A stretch of DNA of 64,000 bases from Ciborinia camelliae (taxonomy: Eukaryota > Ascomycota > Leotiomycetes > Helotiales > Sclerotiniaceae). Positions 1 to 11,947 of the stretch are shown here, piece by piece; positions within the stretch are counted from its first letter, which is position 1, and each line of letters starts with the position of its first letter. The stretch lies in the NCBI GenBank assembly GCA_025890175.1, contig JANPYM010000008.1, positions 2,585,248-2,649,247 of the forward strand, read 5' to 3'. The translations under genes and the position numbers were made by a program. The notes under the pieces were generated by a model, which was not told the origin of the DNA, made no database searches, and saw nothing but the letters and a program-made list of their open reading frames with translations.

Positions 1-347
1 CCACCTCCCAATTTATGTAGGCTGTCGCCGCCAAGGCATTTTTTTGAATTCCGGGGACCCACTCCATCCATCAGTTTGTAATGTTTCGAACCTTCAGTGC
101 GAGCTTCTCCGCAAGTATGCAGGACTGCAGGTACAGTGCTCTGGAACAAGTACCCAAAGAACTCTCTATGGTCCTCATCCTGATATCTACGCAACCGGAT
201 GCTGATGTTCCGAGGGTTGCTAAAGCTTGCTATCTTCCAGATTTTGATACGAAGCTCCGTGGGAAGGCGGGGAAACAGTGTAAATGATTTAGTCCTTCTC
301 GTTTGTTTCTTTTTGGTAGTCGCCTGAGGATTCTTTAGTTTGGGCAT
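1..347 (-). CDS. 2EXR-domain protein, N-terminal part (cut by left edge)
   Basis: Reading the minus strand from an ATG at 347, the frame stays open for 115 codons to the window edge. The N-terminus is basic (PKLKNPQATTKKK), then comes the 2EXR signature: an aromatic followed by LPTELRIKIW at about residues 28-37, and PAVLHTCGEARTE about 40 residues later. Fungal 2EXR proteins carry this F-x-LP-xELR-xxIW plus P-x-LLxxCxESR pattern. Their molecular role is not established; they form large families in ascomycetes. The C-terminal part lies outside the window, so length and introns cannot be judged. The start is the first ATG in the frame. The domain call is firm; the function is unknown. Confidence 0.75.
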   Translation of the reverse strand, partial: MPKLKNPQATTKKKQTRRTKSFTLFPRLPTELRIKIWKIASFSNPRNISIRLRRYQDEDHREFFGYLFQSTVPAVLHTCGEARTEGSKHYKLMDGVGPRNSKKCLGGDSLHKLGG

Positions 348-1528
348 GTTCAATGATTGATAGGTTGGTTGCGAGACAGGATTTGAAAGTATATGTGATA
401 TTTCGATGGGTTGATGATCGCAAGTTGATGAGAGTGAATAGCGAAGGAAGAGAGTGAAGTCAAATGCGTTTGCTTTATCGGCTGATGCCTAGAAAAAGTA
501 AACATGTACGCAAGCTGTATCAAAAATTTGCAGCTTCCCGCATCGCATGTTTTCGACCAATTATATTACAACATATCGTGCTTTCAACATCCAGAGTTCC
601 TAATATTACTGGATCAAATTCTCTTATCTCCATAAAAAAAAGGTATCGATCGGTGCATGATTTGATTTTGGCCCTGAGAGTAGCGATGCATGGACAAGTG
701 ATTCTCTCAGGTCTATCCAAATTCTGACCGCTCGACCTCAATTCCCCAGAGTATAGCTGATTTATGATAAATATTCATGCTACCGATGGAATAGATAGAT
801 TTACAACACTTATCGTATATTTTGTAAGAACTCTGAATATACTTACAGAACTGATATCATCAGACCCCTATATTATCGCAACTTTGATAGCGTCAATGTT
901 CTATCTCAAAGACTTAGTACGCGCACTTCACCGAGGTCGGTATGGGAAGATGGCTTGAACCGTAATGATTCCATGGATGATACAAAGCTCTGGCGAAATA
1001 TAAATCTGCTTGCCCCCAACAATACCCCAACCAACAGCTTCTAAACAATTATTTTAAAATGACGCTCCGCTGGCTCTCCGAGGGCCACTGCTGTGGAGGC
1101 AGACTATCTTGAAATTTCCTCTTACCTTCAAGTGCTCAGTTCAATCATTTCGAGCGGAGCTAGCTTTGGGGGTTTGGGGGTTTGCCCCCATTAAAGAAAT
1201 TCTAACTTCAGCCATGGCACCGCCTCAGAATTATCCTAAATATCTCACCTAGTGAAAAGCTTCGATTGGACAAAGATGAAAAGAAATATCTTTTAACCTG
1301 AAACCCCCAAAGAACAGAATGACTACAAGACAATAACAGAAAAAGTATCATCCAACTCTCGTGTCCCCCAACAATCAGCAAGCACCAATAGCCAGAAATA
1401 TAGCACGGAGAACCCTCGGAAAGGATTACATCACCGGAATATAAGCCCCGAATTACAGTATTCTAGGGAGCGAATGATTTTACCACCCAATATAGACGCT
1501 GGAGAACTACTCGGAGGATCTCGTCTAG
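348..1528. other. Intergenic, nothing convincing
   Basis: Short overlapping ORFs of 60-90 codons occur on both strands (for example 464-741), but none has a domain, a good start context or consistent codon use. The likely promoter of the minus-strand 2EXR gene lies in the first few hundred bases. Confidence 0.5.
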
Positions 1529-2174
1529 GGAACTGTTGCCCAAGAGCTCCACCGTAAATGCCGCATAGTATCTTGGTCTTGGTATGCAGAGAAGAACGTC
1601 GATATCGCGAACAATCCTATCTTCCGATTCCTAGATCTGGCCCTAGGTAATCATACTCGCACCATAGAAACCACTGCTGCGAAGTCCAAGAATAAGTATG
1701 GTGTCGACGTAAAACCATCGGTGGAACCCTTACCGATCTTTCGACCTACAGTTATCATGGGCTCCGGTCGTGGGTTTCAAACTTGGGACAATCCGAACAC
1801 TTGAAGGTATGGGGTGAGACTTATCTCTCAAGTATCACAACGGCCAAGGAGTCTTCAATTGTAGATTAGATCATGTGCCACGTGACTTCAAAGTGAGACC
1901 AATTTACGTCCACACTCAGGAACGATTGAACTTAAGCTCCGACCAGGCTGAGTATCTCTCTCTCTCAAAGGCGTCCCCAAACGGGCAGTGCGAGACCAAA
2001 ATGAAACTCGGGAGCATATTATTGACACGTGATGATAGCTGCTCCAGCTTTGAATCCGAATGCGTTCTTGAGCTGAACAAATCCTATAATCCGGGGCTGA
2101 CTTATTGTATTAATATTCGACTCAATCCATCTCTAAGACAGCTTCACGTCCCCAAAAAAAACATATCCTCATAA
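1529..2174 (+). pseudogene. Possible eroded coding remnant
   Basis: A frame opened by a TAG at 1526-1528 runs 91 codons to a TGA at 1802-1804. Its content looks protein-like (WSWYAEKNVDIANNPIFRF, later VIMGSGRGFQTWDN). A second open stretch in another frame runs 1875-2174 (about 99 codons) and has no ATG at its start. Together they look like pieces of one frame-shifted or intron-containing gene. I do not recognise the family. The remnant could equally be a real short-exon gene whose introns I cannot place. Confidence 0.22.
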
Positions 2175-2827
2175 ACTGTCAGTCGCGATACGCGTGAAAA
2201 ATAAAGATTCTGTACACATATGAAACTTTGATAGCCTGGAAGATCGCCCAGATTGATCTTCAAACACCCCCCCCTGGTGATGTGTAGGTTGTGGCGTTCA
2301 CTCATGCCATCTGAGCTGTATCTTTTATTGGCAGAACTTTAGCCAAATATCTAATGTGATGTTTTGGTGTGTGTTGACACCACAGACATCACAGCACACG
2401 CAGTAACACAGTAACACCAAAATAGATCTAATTCTTATTGGAGAAATAGATGGTCTAGAAGTCGTGGCTTAGATGACAATTTATCTCCAATAAATCGAGA
2501 GATATCTCATGTAATCGGAATCCTTCAATTTATGAGACATAATTCCCAATCAGGTGAATCCAGCTTGGATTTAGATGATGCGGGAGATGGACCACGCGGA
2601 TCTTTTTGATGATGTGTATGTTGTGGCTATTGTTGGTAAGGTTATTGAAGTAGACGTATATGAGAAGCAGAAGCTGAAAAATTCAAACTGATATATAATT
2701 GCGACTTGCTGTGAAGTTTGAAAGTTTGAACAGATCAATATATGGTCCCTTGCCTTTTTTTTAATGGGTTATTTGTGGTGATTTTGAGACATTTGCAAGG
2801 TCCAACAGCTATCTAACCGCCCCAAAC
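2175..2827. other. Intergenic, no gene seen
   Basis: Contains a C-run (CCCCCCCC near 2268) and a repetitive CACAG/AACAC stretch near 2375-2420. No coding signal was found. Confidence 0.4.
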
Positions 2828-3046
2828 ATGCATCGACGTTTACTTTCCCCATCAAGCCCACCTACTATTGAAGCCTGTAAATTAAACGAAGATAACGAAT
2901 CGATTCATCCATCACCCCCTATGAAGATGATTTCAAGCCCAAGTCAAAGTCCAAGTCCAAGGTATGAAAACAAAAATATAATTACTATTGTATTATTCCA
3001 TATTGCACCATTTCTTTACGCTTTGGTCGGGAGATATAGTGCATAA
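2828..3046 (+). CDS. Small hypothetical ORF or leader exon
   Basis: The ATG at 2828 opens 72 codons rich in Ser and Pro (SSPSQSPSPR) that turn hydrophobic after a good donor-like GTATGA at 2961. This fits a short coding exon ending near 2960 and an intron, possibly a leader exon of the F-box gene downstream. No acceptor could be fixed. It may also be non-coding leader. Confidence 0.2.
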   Translation: MHRRLLSPSSPPTIEACKLNEDNESIHPSPPMKMISSPSQSPSPRYENKNIITIVLFHIAPFLYALVGRYSA

Positions 3047-3976
3047 CCTATTGATTCAAGTGCTCGCTCTTACTTTATTTGCTTTGGTCTTCCTATTAAT
3101 TTATCGTAATTTCCCCCATTTTCCATTTCCTTCATCTTCTTTCCTCAAACACAACCGTCCTAAGTCTACTTACTGTTCCTACCATACTTGAAAGTTTGAA
3201 AGGCTCAAAGACTCAAAGACTCTCAGACTCAAGGGCTCAAACTTGTCAGGTTGCATTGTTGACTTCCCGCCCGCCACAATACTTCGAAGTTCAAAAGTAT
3301 GGGAGCTATTATTACTTGGGGGGCAATAATAGAGCCCGAGGCTACTCGAGTATACCTTCTTACCTCAAAATAGTATGATTCCTCTATGCTTTATTAGTGG
3401 TTCGTTTGTATCTCACGGGGCATTTACGCCCGTCCCTCATTGTTTCTGCGCTTTAGCCATCTTCTGGGATGAGCTCGGCTCCACCTAATCTTATTTTGCT
3501 GCACCTTCTACTACCTAGCCGCACGATCAATACTCTTATGGCGTCGAAATGGGGTAGGGAATACAGAAACGGCAAGAAATTGAGCATATCGGGGTCGTGT
3601 TCCTCGGTTTTATCATTTAAGTATGATATCGATCGTTATTGGCTGACGCAATGTTTTCATCTCCTTTAGAACCACTGCTTTCTCTTCATCCTCTTCATCT
3701 TCCTACTCCTCCTCCACCACCACATCTATACCTTCATTCAATTGTTTGCGAAAGGATCAGCAATCTCCTATCAAGGTTAGAAACAACCAACTGTTGAGCC
3801 GAAAGGATCCGGGAATCTTGAAAAAGCAGCGAAGATCTGGCCAACACGAGTTTCGAAATAATTTCATTCAAATTTCGAGACCTCACACGAAACATAAACC
3901 TTCAATCTCATACCCTATATATATTCCTCAAATATCTGAACACGATCATATCATTTGGGAAGGAATTACATGGGAA
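3047..3976. promoter_or_regulatory. Leader and promoter region of the F-box gene
   Basis: No supported gene. The F-box reading frame stays open upstream to about 3746, but has no ATG before 3977. An upstream coding exon joined through an intron is possible and would lengthen the protein. Confidence 0.35.
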
Positions 3977-6112
3977 ATGCAATCTCCAAGACAGATTTCT
4001 CGACCGGTATCGGCAGGCAGCGCGAGCACCTTTGATTCAAAACCTCGAAGTCCATTGAGTACCAGCTCCTCGATTGACGACGTTTCAAGTATCACTAGTG
4101 ATATATCCTCCATCTCCGACAATTTCTCCATTAAATCAAGACCAAGAAGAAGTTCTATCAATGGACCCACTCGATCCCAGACAGATCCAACTTACAATCG
4201 ATATGATGTTGAGCCCGGACCATCAGAGTCAGTTCCAACTACCCTCCTCGAGCCTCAAAGACTAAGGCAAGAACCTATTTCTGAGAAATTTGTTTCGCGG
4301 CCATCTTCTAAAGATGGGTTCCTTAACCTCCCCGAAGAAATACTCTTGGTTATATTGCGGGAGCTCAAGAAATCACATTTGAAAGTCGGAAGCTCAAGTT
4401 GTGCAACATGTTGGATGAGAGATTTGCATAGTCTTGGATTGAGCAACAAGAAATGGTGGAGTGCTGCGAGGGTCGTCTTATATGAAGACATTCAACTTGT
4501 TGGAAGTGATTCAATTTTGCATGCTAAAAAGAAATACAAATCGAAGTACGGAACTAGATTAAGACTCCTTCGTCGAACCCTTCGAAATCAACCAGAACTC
4601 GCCAAATATGTCAAATCACTGAAAGTCCCTTCACTACCAGAATCTGCCAAAACAAAACAGGAGCAAGAAGAATACCTGGACTTGGTGGCTTCAGTAATAA
4701 TGGCATGTCCAAACTTGGAACGTGTACCGGGAATTTATCAACCATACGATCATGAATTCACACGATTCTTCCATGCCCTAGGGACAAGATCCAAACTTGC
4801 CGAGAAAGTCTGGATTATCCAACCAAGTCCCATACGACGTCTTTATAATGCATCTGAGGAAGCCGAAACCCCTGTGATTGTGCCAGGTCCCTTACGCCCT
4901 GAACAATATCTGGATTTTTTGGGTCTTAATTCGAACTGGCCTCATTTGAAAACACTCGTTCTTCATTGTAGCCCCGGTGGCATGATTGATTCATCTCTAT
5001 TCACAGATATATTCCAACGTCTTCCATCTCTTCAGGATTTATATATATCGAATTTCCCGCGTACATCTTTTAATGATGAAAATCTGGTTTCTCTACCAAC
5101 TCTCAAAAATCTTCGCCTCGATTCACTTCCAGGCATAACTTCCAAAGGATTATCAGCCTATGTCTCTTTACCTAGTTCGGCTAATTTGACCTCGCTGTCT
5201 TTAATATCGGTACCAATTCGATCACTCGCCTTATTAGCTAGACTCTTCACTCATCTGACGAGCCTCAAATCCTTCACCTTATCCCAAGGTCCTTCACCTA
5301 TGCCTAATGACCAAAATGATATTTTCTTACATCCATATCTTGCATCATCTACGCTCGAGAATCTCCACTGGGAAATTACGAATCCTGATGACGATAAAGC
5401 TTCTGAAATCCTTGCGAAATCGATTACTTTCTCTGGTTTCCCTAGCCTTAGATCTATTCGTGCTCCAACTGATTTCAATGGCTTGCTCCAAAAGTTATGT
5501 AAACCAAGGGTAAGAATCGAATTACCTGGAGATAAATATCGAAATATGGGATCAAGCAATGTTTCGAATCGAGCATCTACTATGCCTGCCGCTATACCTA
5601 TCTTTCCTCCATCCAATCGTCAATCGGTATTCTCTCGACAGAATGAACGTCGTGATAGTGTAATGACTGGAAAGTCATCTAATTCATCATCGCTATCTCT
5701 TCCATTTGAATCGCCTATAGATGGCAGCGGTAGACATGAGATGATGAGTCTATTGAATGCTAGGCACCTAGCGCAACTACGAATTGATAATGCAACAATA
5801 CCACAATTTGACATAATAATCTGGGACGACGAGGGACAATTTGTCGAGAGGTTTAAACTAGGAACATTCATTGGAAAGGTGGAGAGTAAAGTGAAATACA
5901 ACTTGAAGCCAGATTTTGAAGGTAGTGATGAATCGATCTTGACTATGGAAACCTTTTTGGAGAAAGGAGGGGAGTTGAGAACTAATGATGGATGTACGGG
6001 AAGTTGGAATATAGATCTAGACTCGAAGTCAAAAGATAGAAAGAAGAGGGATTGGTGGTGGCATACTGAAAGGGGAAGATGGAGAGAGATAAAATTGGCT
6101 ACTTTCTTTTAG
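3977..6112 (+). CDS. F-box protein with LRR-like C-terminal half
   Basis: 711 codons from the first in-frame ATG (3977). Residues 1-110 are Ser-rich and disordered. An F-box lies at about 114-165: it starts FLNLPEEILLVILREL, has a CxxC (CATCW), and ends with WWSAARVVLYEDIQL. From about 200 to 520 there are irregular leucine-rich segments (LKTLVLHCSP, LQDLYISNF, LKNLRLDSL, LTSLSLISV) typical of substrate-recognition LRRs. The last 120 residues form a conserved-looking module ending in RDWWWHTERGRWREIKLATFF. F-box proteins bring substrates to SCF ubiquitin ligases through Skp1. The substrate here is unknown. No intron is needed. The frame is open for a further 77 codons upstream, so the true N-terminus may be longer. 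Confidence 0.85.
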   Translation: MQSPRQISRPVSAGSASTFDSKPRSPLSTSSSIDDVSSITSDISSISDNFSIKSRPRRSSINGPTRSQTDPTYNRYDVEPGPSESVPTTLLEPQRLRQEPISEKFVSRPSSKDGFLNLPEEILLVILRELKKSHLKVGSSSCATCWMRDLHSLGLSNKKWWSAARVVLYEDIQLVGSDSILHAKKKYKSKYGTRLRLLRRTLRNQPELAKYVKSLKVPSLPESAKTKQEQEEYLDLVASVIMACPNLERVPGIYQPYDHEFTRFFHALGTRSKLAEKVWIIQPSPIRRLYNASEEAETPVIVPGPLRPEQYLDFLGLNSNWPHLKTLVLHCSPGGMIDSSLFTDIFQRLPSLQDLYISNFPRTSFNDENLVSLPTLKNLRLDSLPGITSKGLSAYVSLPSSANLTSLSLISVPIRSLALLARLFTHLTSLKSFTLSQGPSPMPNDQNDIFLHPYLASSTLENLHWEITNPDDDKASEILAKSITFSGFPSLRSIRAPTDFNGLLQKLCKPRVRIELPGDKYRNMGSSNVSNRASTMPAAIPIFPPSNRQSVFSRQNERRDSVMTGKSSNSSSLSLPFESPIDGSGRHEMMSLLNARHLAQLRIDNATIPQFDIIIWDDEGQFVERFKLGTFIGKVESKVKYNLKPDFEGSDESILTMETFLEKGGELRTNDGCTGSWNIDLDSKSKDRKKRDWWWHTERGRWREIKLATFF

Positions 6113-6877
6113 TTTTGGTTATTTATGATACCCTGGGTATGGTGTTTATGTTAAAAAGTCTCATGTCTTTCTTATGTCCTTCAAATGTTCCTCACATATC
6201 CTTTTACCATGAGTTTTATATTTTATATATTATATATTGTAGATATAATATTAATGTCTTTTATCAAACCTCTTTGATCTCTGGAGAGTTATCTATTCAA
6301 TCATATATCAGATGATCTTCTCAGTCTCTTTCCTTTACAGTCACTGTCAGTCAGATATGTCTCAAAGACACCAGCTTACCAGCTCTCCAGCTCTCGTCCG
6401 ACCATCATACATTCTCTCTTCAGTACATCATATTCACCAGACTTACTCCGCCTCCTCCTCATCCTCACCGCCCGACCAGGATCTTGAATCTCGAGAGCCT
6501 ACTGTAGCCTACTTTTCAACTTCCCTGCTTCTCCCTTTTTTCTCTTTCTCCTCCTTTCTTTCAATCTACAAATCTCCGAACAACAACTGTACAGTACGAG
6601 ATAAAATTCTTGACACTTTTCTCCACCAACTGACTTTCACCAGTTTGCACTTCTCTAGCCTTCTTTACTTTACTTGCAAGTTTCATTTCGATCTATAAGA
6701 TAAGAATAAGGACTGGGAAAGATTTCTCTTGTCTGGTTTCTTCTTATTGCTGTTCTGACTTCCAGAATCAAATCCGACCTGGATAAATCCGACTCCTACA
6801 ACACAACAAACAACTCGAATCATCGATCTATATCTCGAACCCATATCTATCTACACTGCACATAACCTCAAACAAAA
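6113..6877 (+). promoter_or_regulatory. Terminator of F-box gene and pyrimidine-rich leader of the next gene
   Basis: AT-rich 3' sequence to about 6300 is followed by CT-rich DNA (TCTCC and CTTTC runs, 6400-6720) typical of fungal promoters and leaders. It ends in CAAAAATG at the next start. Small ORFs here (6079-6698) look spurious. Confidence 0.4.
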
Positions 6878-7807
6878 ATGCCCAACTTCGACAAGAAAAA
6901 TTATAGAGGTCTCACAGGTCGTGAGGTCCTCGCTCTCCTCATGATGGTAGGATCTCAACTCATCGTCACGGTCGTCATGCTACAAATGATGTTGAATGGT
7001 GGAGTTGAAGGCGCAGGTGATGGAAATGGAATGGCCGTCCCTAATGTCCTCAATGTCGTACAAGCACAAGTACCATTTGTTGCCGCGGCACCTCATGCAG
7101 TCAAGATGAATGGTAATGGTGGTGGCGATCAACATGTCATATTGATGGATAGTTCGGAAGAGGAGAAGAAAGAAGGTGGTAAGATGGAGATGGGTAAGGA
7201 TTCTGAAGGCACGTTCATGATGAATGGAAATGGAAATTGCCAAGTAGGCGCGGTTTCCGAATACTTGCTTACGACCAAACAAACCATCGCTAATCGTATC
7301 ACTTGTCATCGCACTTTTGTTACGGAGAAGAAAAATGCGTTGGTTATGGCGCTTTGGGAACTTATTGAGGGGGTTTATGAAATGGAGGAGTTGATCGAGG
7401 ATTCTACTTCTTCTGGTGATGGCGATGATGATTCAACTGGAACTTCTACTTCTACTGGTGCAGCAAGTGTAGCTGCAGATGCAGGCTCCCAAACACATGT
7501 GCATGGATTTAGGAAGGAAGTAGAAGAGAAGATGATGCAGAATGATTTCGCTGGAGTATTAACGATGGTTCAGAGATCCATCCGAGGGTTTCCTGAAGGA
7601 AGAGAAGAGAAATTTAATCTTCGAGAAGGTTCCTCCTCCATGGATCATCATGTTGAAGAGAGCAAACACAAGATATATCGAGGATTCACAGTTTCCCGGG
7701 AGATTCTTCAAGAAATGGAAGAGGAGATGCGAGATATGGAAGTTTGGATGAAGGGTATGGAGGGGGTATTGAGGGAGGTCGTCGCAGAGTTTCTTAGTCG
7801 CTTGTGA
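6878..7807 (+). CDS. Hypothetical protein with one N-terminal membrane segment
   Basis: 309 codons from a start in strong context (CAAAAATGCC). A hydrophobic stretch at about residues 15-39 (LALLMMVGSQLIVTVVMLQ) could be a signal anchor or single membrane helix. It is followed by Gly/Asn/Met-rich, acidic, low-complexity sequence. A more ordered, possibly helical part begins at about 125 (LLTTKQTIANRITCHRTFV). A Ser/Thr/Gly linker follows at about 175-205, and a charged helical C-terminus (EEMRDMEVWMKGMEGVLREV). No family is recognised. Length and intact frame support a real gene; the function is unknown. Confidence 0.65.
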   Translation: MPNFDKKNYRGLTGREVLALLMMVGSQLIVTVVMLQMMLNGGVEGAGDGNGMAVPNVLNVVQAQVPFVAAAPHAVKMNGNGGGDQHVILMDSSEEEKKEGGKMEMGKDSEGTFMMNGNGNCQVGAVSEYLLTTKQTIANRITCHRTFVTEKKNALVMALWELIEGVYEMEELIEDSTSSGDGDDDSTGTSTSTGAASVAADAGSQTHVHGFRKEVEEKMMQNDFAGVLTMVQRSIRGFPEGREEKFNLREGSSSMDHHVEESKHKIYRGFTVSREILQEMEEEMRDMEVWMKGMEGVLREVVAEFLSRL

Positions 7808-10206
7808 GGTTCTTCGTAAGTTCTTCTTTCTCCTCTTCTCTTGTATATGTCGCGGCGTGTGATGTGATGTGTTATGTGGCAATACTGATACTGACGAGAT
7901 GTGTTTCACTCATCTAGGGATTGATATTTTGATTCGGACTGCCTGCGTTAACGTTGATGGATATTACGATTTGCTACGATGCGTACGATACGATACAATA
8001 CGACAATATGATGCGATATGATACCAACGAAGACTTTTGATCGATTACTTAGTTACATACACATACAACTGGGCTACGACTGACTATTCTAATTCATTCA
8101 TCCCACTTTTCTTTCACTTTCCTACTGTCTCTCTCTTTTTCTCTCTGTCGGTAGGATAGATCGGTTGTTTACTGCACTCTATAGAGTCTTTCTGATGTAT
8201 CCTTCAATTACAAGGGCACTCACTGCCTGCACTTGCGATATATCACAACCCACCAACCGACCGACCTACCTACTGATCAAGAAGTGGAGAAGACTCATTC
8301 ATGTATCTCCCATACCACACCACTCAACCAACAGAGCAAAAAAAACGTAATAAGACTTCACAGCGATTCCATCCGGAAGGATACCATATTTCAACAAGGA
8401 AAGGAAAGGAAAGGAAGGGAAAAGGGAATGAAACCAACGTTTCTTGTGTACTTGTTTTTTTTTTAATAAATACATACATACATGCATGCATTCACAGCTA
8501 GTCACCTTACTCAAGGTAGCTTACTCTTCAGCTCTTCACTTCTTTGGTTCTTTAGTCTAGGTCTAGGTCCAGGTCTAGGTCTATGAATAAATGTGAAATT
8601 GGATCTGCGTGTCCCTCCCATCCTCTCCCTGGTTTCAATGGACTAACTAACTCACCTGGGTTTCTCAATAATCCAACAAAATGATCGATATATCAACAAA
8701 TGACTTCTTTCTTTCTTGATTCTTGATTCCTAAATCTACCTGAAATTGAAACAGAAACATCCCATCCTCCAACTAAACTATTAGACAGAGAGACAGACAA
8801 CCTGCACTGACTACTAGATACCTATGCATATATACATGCATACGTGCTTGCTTGAGTAAGTGCTCAAGGGAGGAACAGCAACCCAAAACTACCTAAGGAA
8901 ATGAGATGAGATGGATACCAGCTGATATAACTCGTCCAATCAAGTTCAAGATGAGCAGGATAGAATAATTTTCATTTCAGAGTCTTCCACCTCCCTTTAC
9001 CTTTCCATTTCCGCAATCTCTTACGCAGTGTTCAAGTTTTTTGTACTATTTCTTTCGTTTCATTTTGTTTCCTCTGATTACATACCTCCCTACCTACCTC
9101 CTATATTCCTTCCTCACCTCACCACAAAGTATAAATCCCAGACCCCAAGAAAATAACCACCCTTGGAAAGCTGGCGTCAAAAAAAGTCAGGCATTTCCCA
9201 AAAGGAGAGGACAATACAGTACAGTACTCTAAAGATGTATTACTCCAAAGGTATGATCTTACCCACAAGTCACTTGAGCATTAAAAAAGAAGTCCTCATC
9301 TCACAGGAACAAAAACAAAAACAACAATACAACATAACACAAGTGGCAAAATGGTTATTACATAAGTATGTATAATTATTCATCTATCTACCTAATTCCT
9401 AGTCCTCTGAGCCCTCCTTGCCCATCTAATCCAACAAGCGTGGGAGGTACATTGGGAGTAGAGTACCAGCTTTGCCCCGCCAAAGGGAAAGGCAAAGGCA
9501 AATCATATCAAGATGATATGACATGAAGAGCCAGATAATATAATACAAAGCTCAGTAGCCATTCTATTCTCATTCACACATCCTATCCCATCCCACCGAA
9601 AATATATCAGCAGGGATATCATATCACACCAAACTGATGATGGTGATGGTGATGGTGATGGTAGATGGCTGAAGGGAGGAATATATTTTTCATCCACCGG
9701 AATATGATATGGAATCATGGCATTGAGCGATGAGGTCACTCACTCACGTCTGTTTAGATTTGAGTGAATATCGTGTGTGGGGGGATGCGGGATGCGGAAG
9801 AATGCTAGAAAACCTCTGGCTAATCGCTGTGCACTGCCACGAGATGAAATGTTGGAACTTGCACAAGACAAGGAGTAAATTTGCTTAGATCAAGAGTTGA
9901 GCTAACCAACAGGCAGGCGGAAACACCCAGTGGGGGGTGCACGGGTTTGTGGAACGCTTCTCAACTTCCCAAAATCATGAGTATTTTAGCTTTCAATTGA
10001 TTCTGCTTAAATTATATAGTTTCATTGTTTGATCTGGATTGAATGATTCAAATGAATTCGGGTGTGTAAAATGAGGTATTATAATATAAGTATGTTGTTA
10101 CATTGTTTCATCTGTATTGAATGTTTCAAATGAACAAGTTGGACGCTTAGATTGCCTCGTTACATTCGGCCCCCTAAACTCCCAATTCATCTATCTTGAT
10201 GATGGC
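7808..10206. repeat. Intergenic with many short tandem repeats
   Basis: No convincing gene in 2.4 kb. Visible repeats: purine run of AAGG units at 8396-8425, TACA/TGCA steps at 8467-8495, TCTAGG/TCCAGG hexamers at 8556-8585, CTAC/CCTA steps at 9080-9100, and a perfect GATGGT array at 9640-9662. Two related copies of TTACATTGTTTCATCTG-type sequence occur around 10018-10060 and 10096-10130. The small ORFs in this interval follow the repeats and are not credible genes. Confidence 0.55.
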
Positions 10207-11947
10207 TCATGTACCAGCTGGGCGACTGACAATTGCGCCAGAAGCAGCATCAACAATCAAGCCGTTAGTCCTGCCGATTTCCGAGGCGATTAAATCCATG
10301 CCTCTGTCGGCCACGTTGATCAAATTTTGCAGTGTCCTCAATGCTCCTTCAGTGTGATTGATAAAAACACCATCAATGGAACGCTTATAGCTTACAATTT
10401 TGTGATTCATTTGATAGGCTTCGGCATCGTAAATATCCGGGTCGATTCTAACATTGAACGGCTCCCCATTCGTATCCTCAACTTCCGTAGAAGCATCGGA
10501 GAGAGGTGATTCAAGGGATGGTGGAGCTTCTGTACCAACTACAGCTTCCACGAATCTTTGATCGAATGATTTATTGTGACCTGTAGGATCGTCAAGGTCG
10601 TAGTTGGGATTTGCCGAATCAGGATCTGGTTCAAAATCATCGTAGCCAATGTTGCTAACTCGAAGAATCCTGAGATTGAGTCCTCCAATCTCTCGTATCT
10701 CTGGACCAACCCATGTGCATTTCTCAGGCTTAGGGATGTTGGCATGACCTATCCATAAACTAGTATTCTCTTTGTCGGACAAACTAGACACTTTCAAGTA
10801 GACCTCATTCAAGTACAATTCCGTTAAAGAGTGGGAATTCTCCTTGATCAAGAGCAACAACATCAAAGGATCTATATTCAACCGCTTCAATTCCAAACAC
10901 CTCAACCGATTGAGGACAGGTCCTTTGCTAGGATGATATGGAAGGGACCGCATAGACCATTCTGAAAAGGGAATGCGGCTCAAGGAGGTTCTCCTACTTT
11001 CCGCGTTCCTCCTAATATTCCACCCGATGATACACAAGCTCTCCAGATCCTGCGCTTTTCGAATCAACAACCAAATATTCCTGGAGAAAAGCGTCCTCGG
11101 TGATGTTCTGCTCTCTTGTATCTTGACCGATATCACTAGACTTTTCAAGTTTTCGAATGTCTTGAAGGCATTTTTGACATCGATGGGTACATTGAATATG
11201 TTGTTGATCGTTTTGTCAGTGACATGATCCAAGACCATTGTATCGATTTTTTTATGTTCTTCAGGGCGATTCGCGGCACATGCCAGAGTGTTGGCGAATA
11301 ATCTAGTAGCTGTCATAGAACTATTTTCGACTACTTGGAATGGAAGGTTGAGTTTCATTCGCGTTATCTCTGGACCGTTCTCTAAGACTCTGCCAACCAG
11401 ACGCTTGTAATCCTCCTCTATGAATGTATTTTGGTGAAGGCAATAACTTCGAAGGGATTCGATTAAGTCTGCCATTTCAGGAACCTTAGCAGTAATGGTG
11501 TTGAAGACTTCTTTGAGACGATCAATTTCATCTAATAATATGTTAGCTGGAGATTGCCTTTATGGGAGAAAACAGCATTGGCTTCATGAAGTTATATAGC
11601 GCGATGAGAAATATACAATGCACAGTGCCGACGAAAGGTGATATGACTTGGTGGAGAGGTTGGCGCATACCTGTGTCTCTCACAACCAGCATATCGATAT
11701 AGATGGAAGATGACCATGAACCTATATTCTGAAGTGTCTTTAATCGATCCGGATTGTCATCGATGTCCCGGAATTGACTGAATCTGGAGAACTCCAATTG
11801 AATAGTTCTGAAGATTGATGGCTTCAAGATTTCATTGAAAGCTTTGCATACTAATCGCAGACCCATAACACCATTTTTATCCCATCGACACATCTCAATA
11901 TTCCATTGAAGAATATTGATAATGAGCTCGGGTGGAAGTTGCTCCAT
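10207..11947 (-). CDS. F-box protein (two exons: 11947-11671 and 11531-10207)
   Basis: Exon 1 starts at an ATG at 11947 and encodes MEQLPPELIINILQW at its very N-terminus, then LRLVCKAFNEILKPSIFRTI: a canonical F-box in residues 1-50. A GTATGC donor follows (11670), the 139-bp intron ends in ATTATTAG (11532), and exon 2 continues in frame (phase 1; the split codon is GAT) into EIDRLKEVFNTI. The spliced product is 533 residues. The middle has leucine-rich segments (LKSLVISV, LESLCIIGW, LRCLELKRL, LTELYLNEVYL); the C-terminus is acidic and then mixed. By family it is a substrate receptor of an SCF ubiquitin ligase, substrate unknown. Reading exon 2 alone would miss the F-box altogether. Confidence 0.85.

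Noticed and set aside
464..958. Three overlapping ORFs of 64-87 codons on both strands
   Set aside because: No motif, no consistent start context, and mutually exclusive frames.
8165..9375. Several 60-77 codon ORFs
   Set aside because: They follow simple repeats (AAGG, CCTA, TACA) and have repeat-like residue composition.
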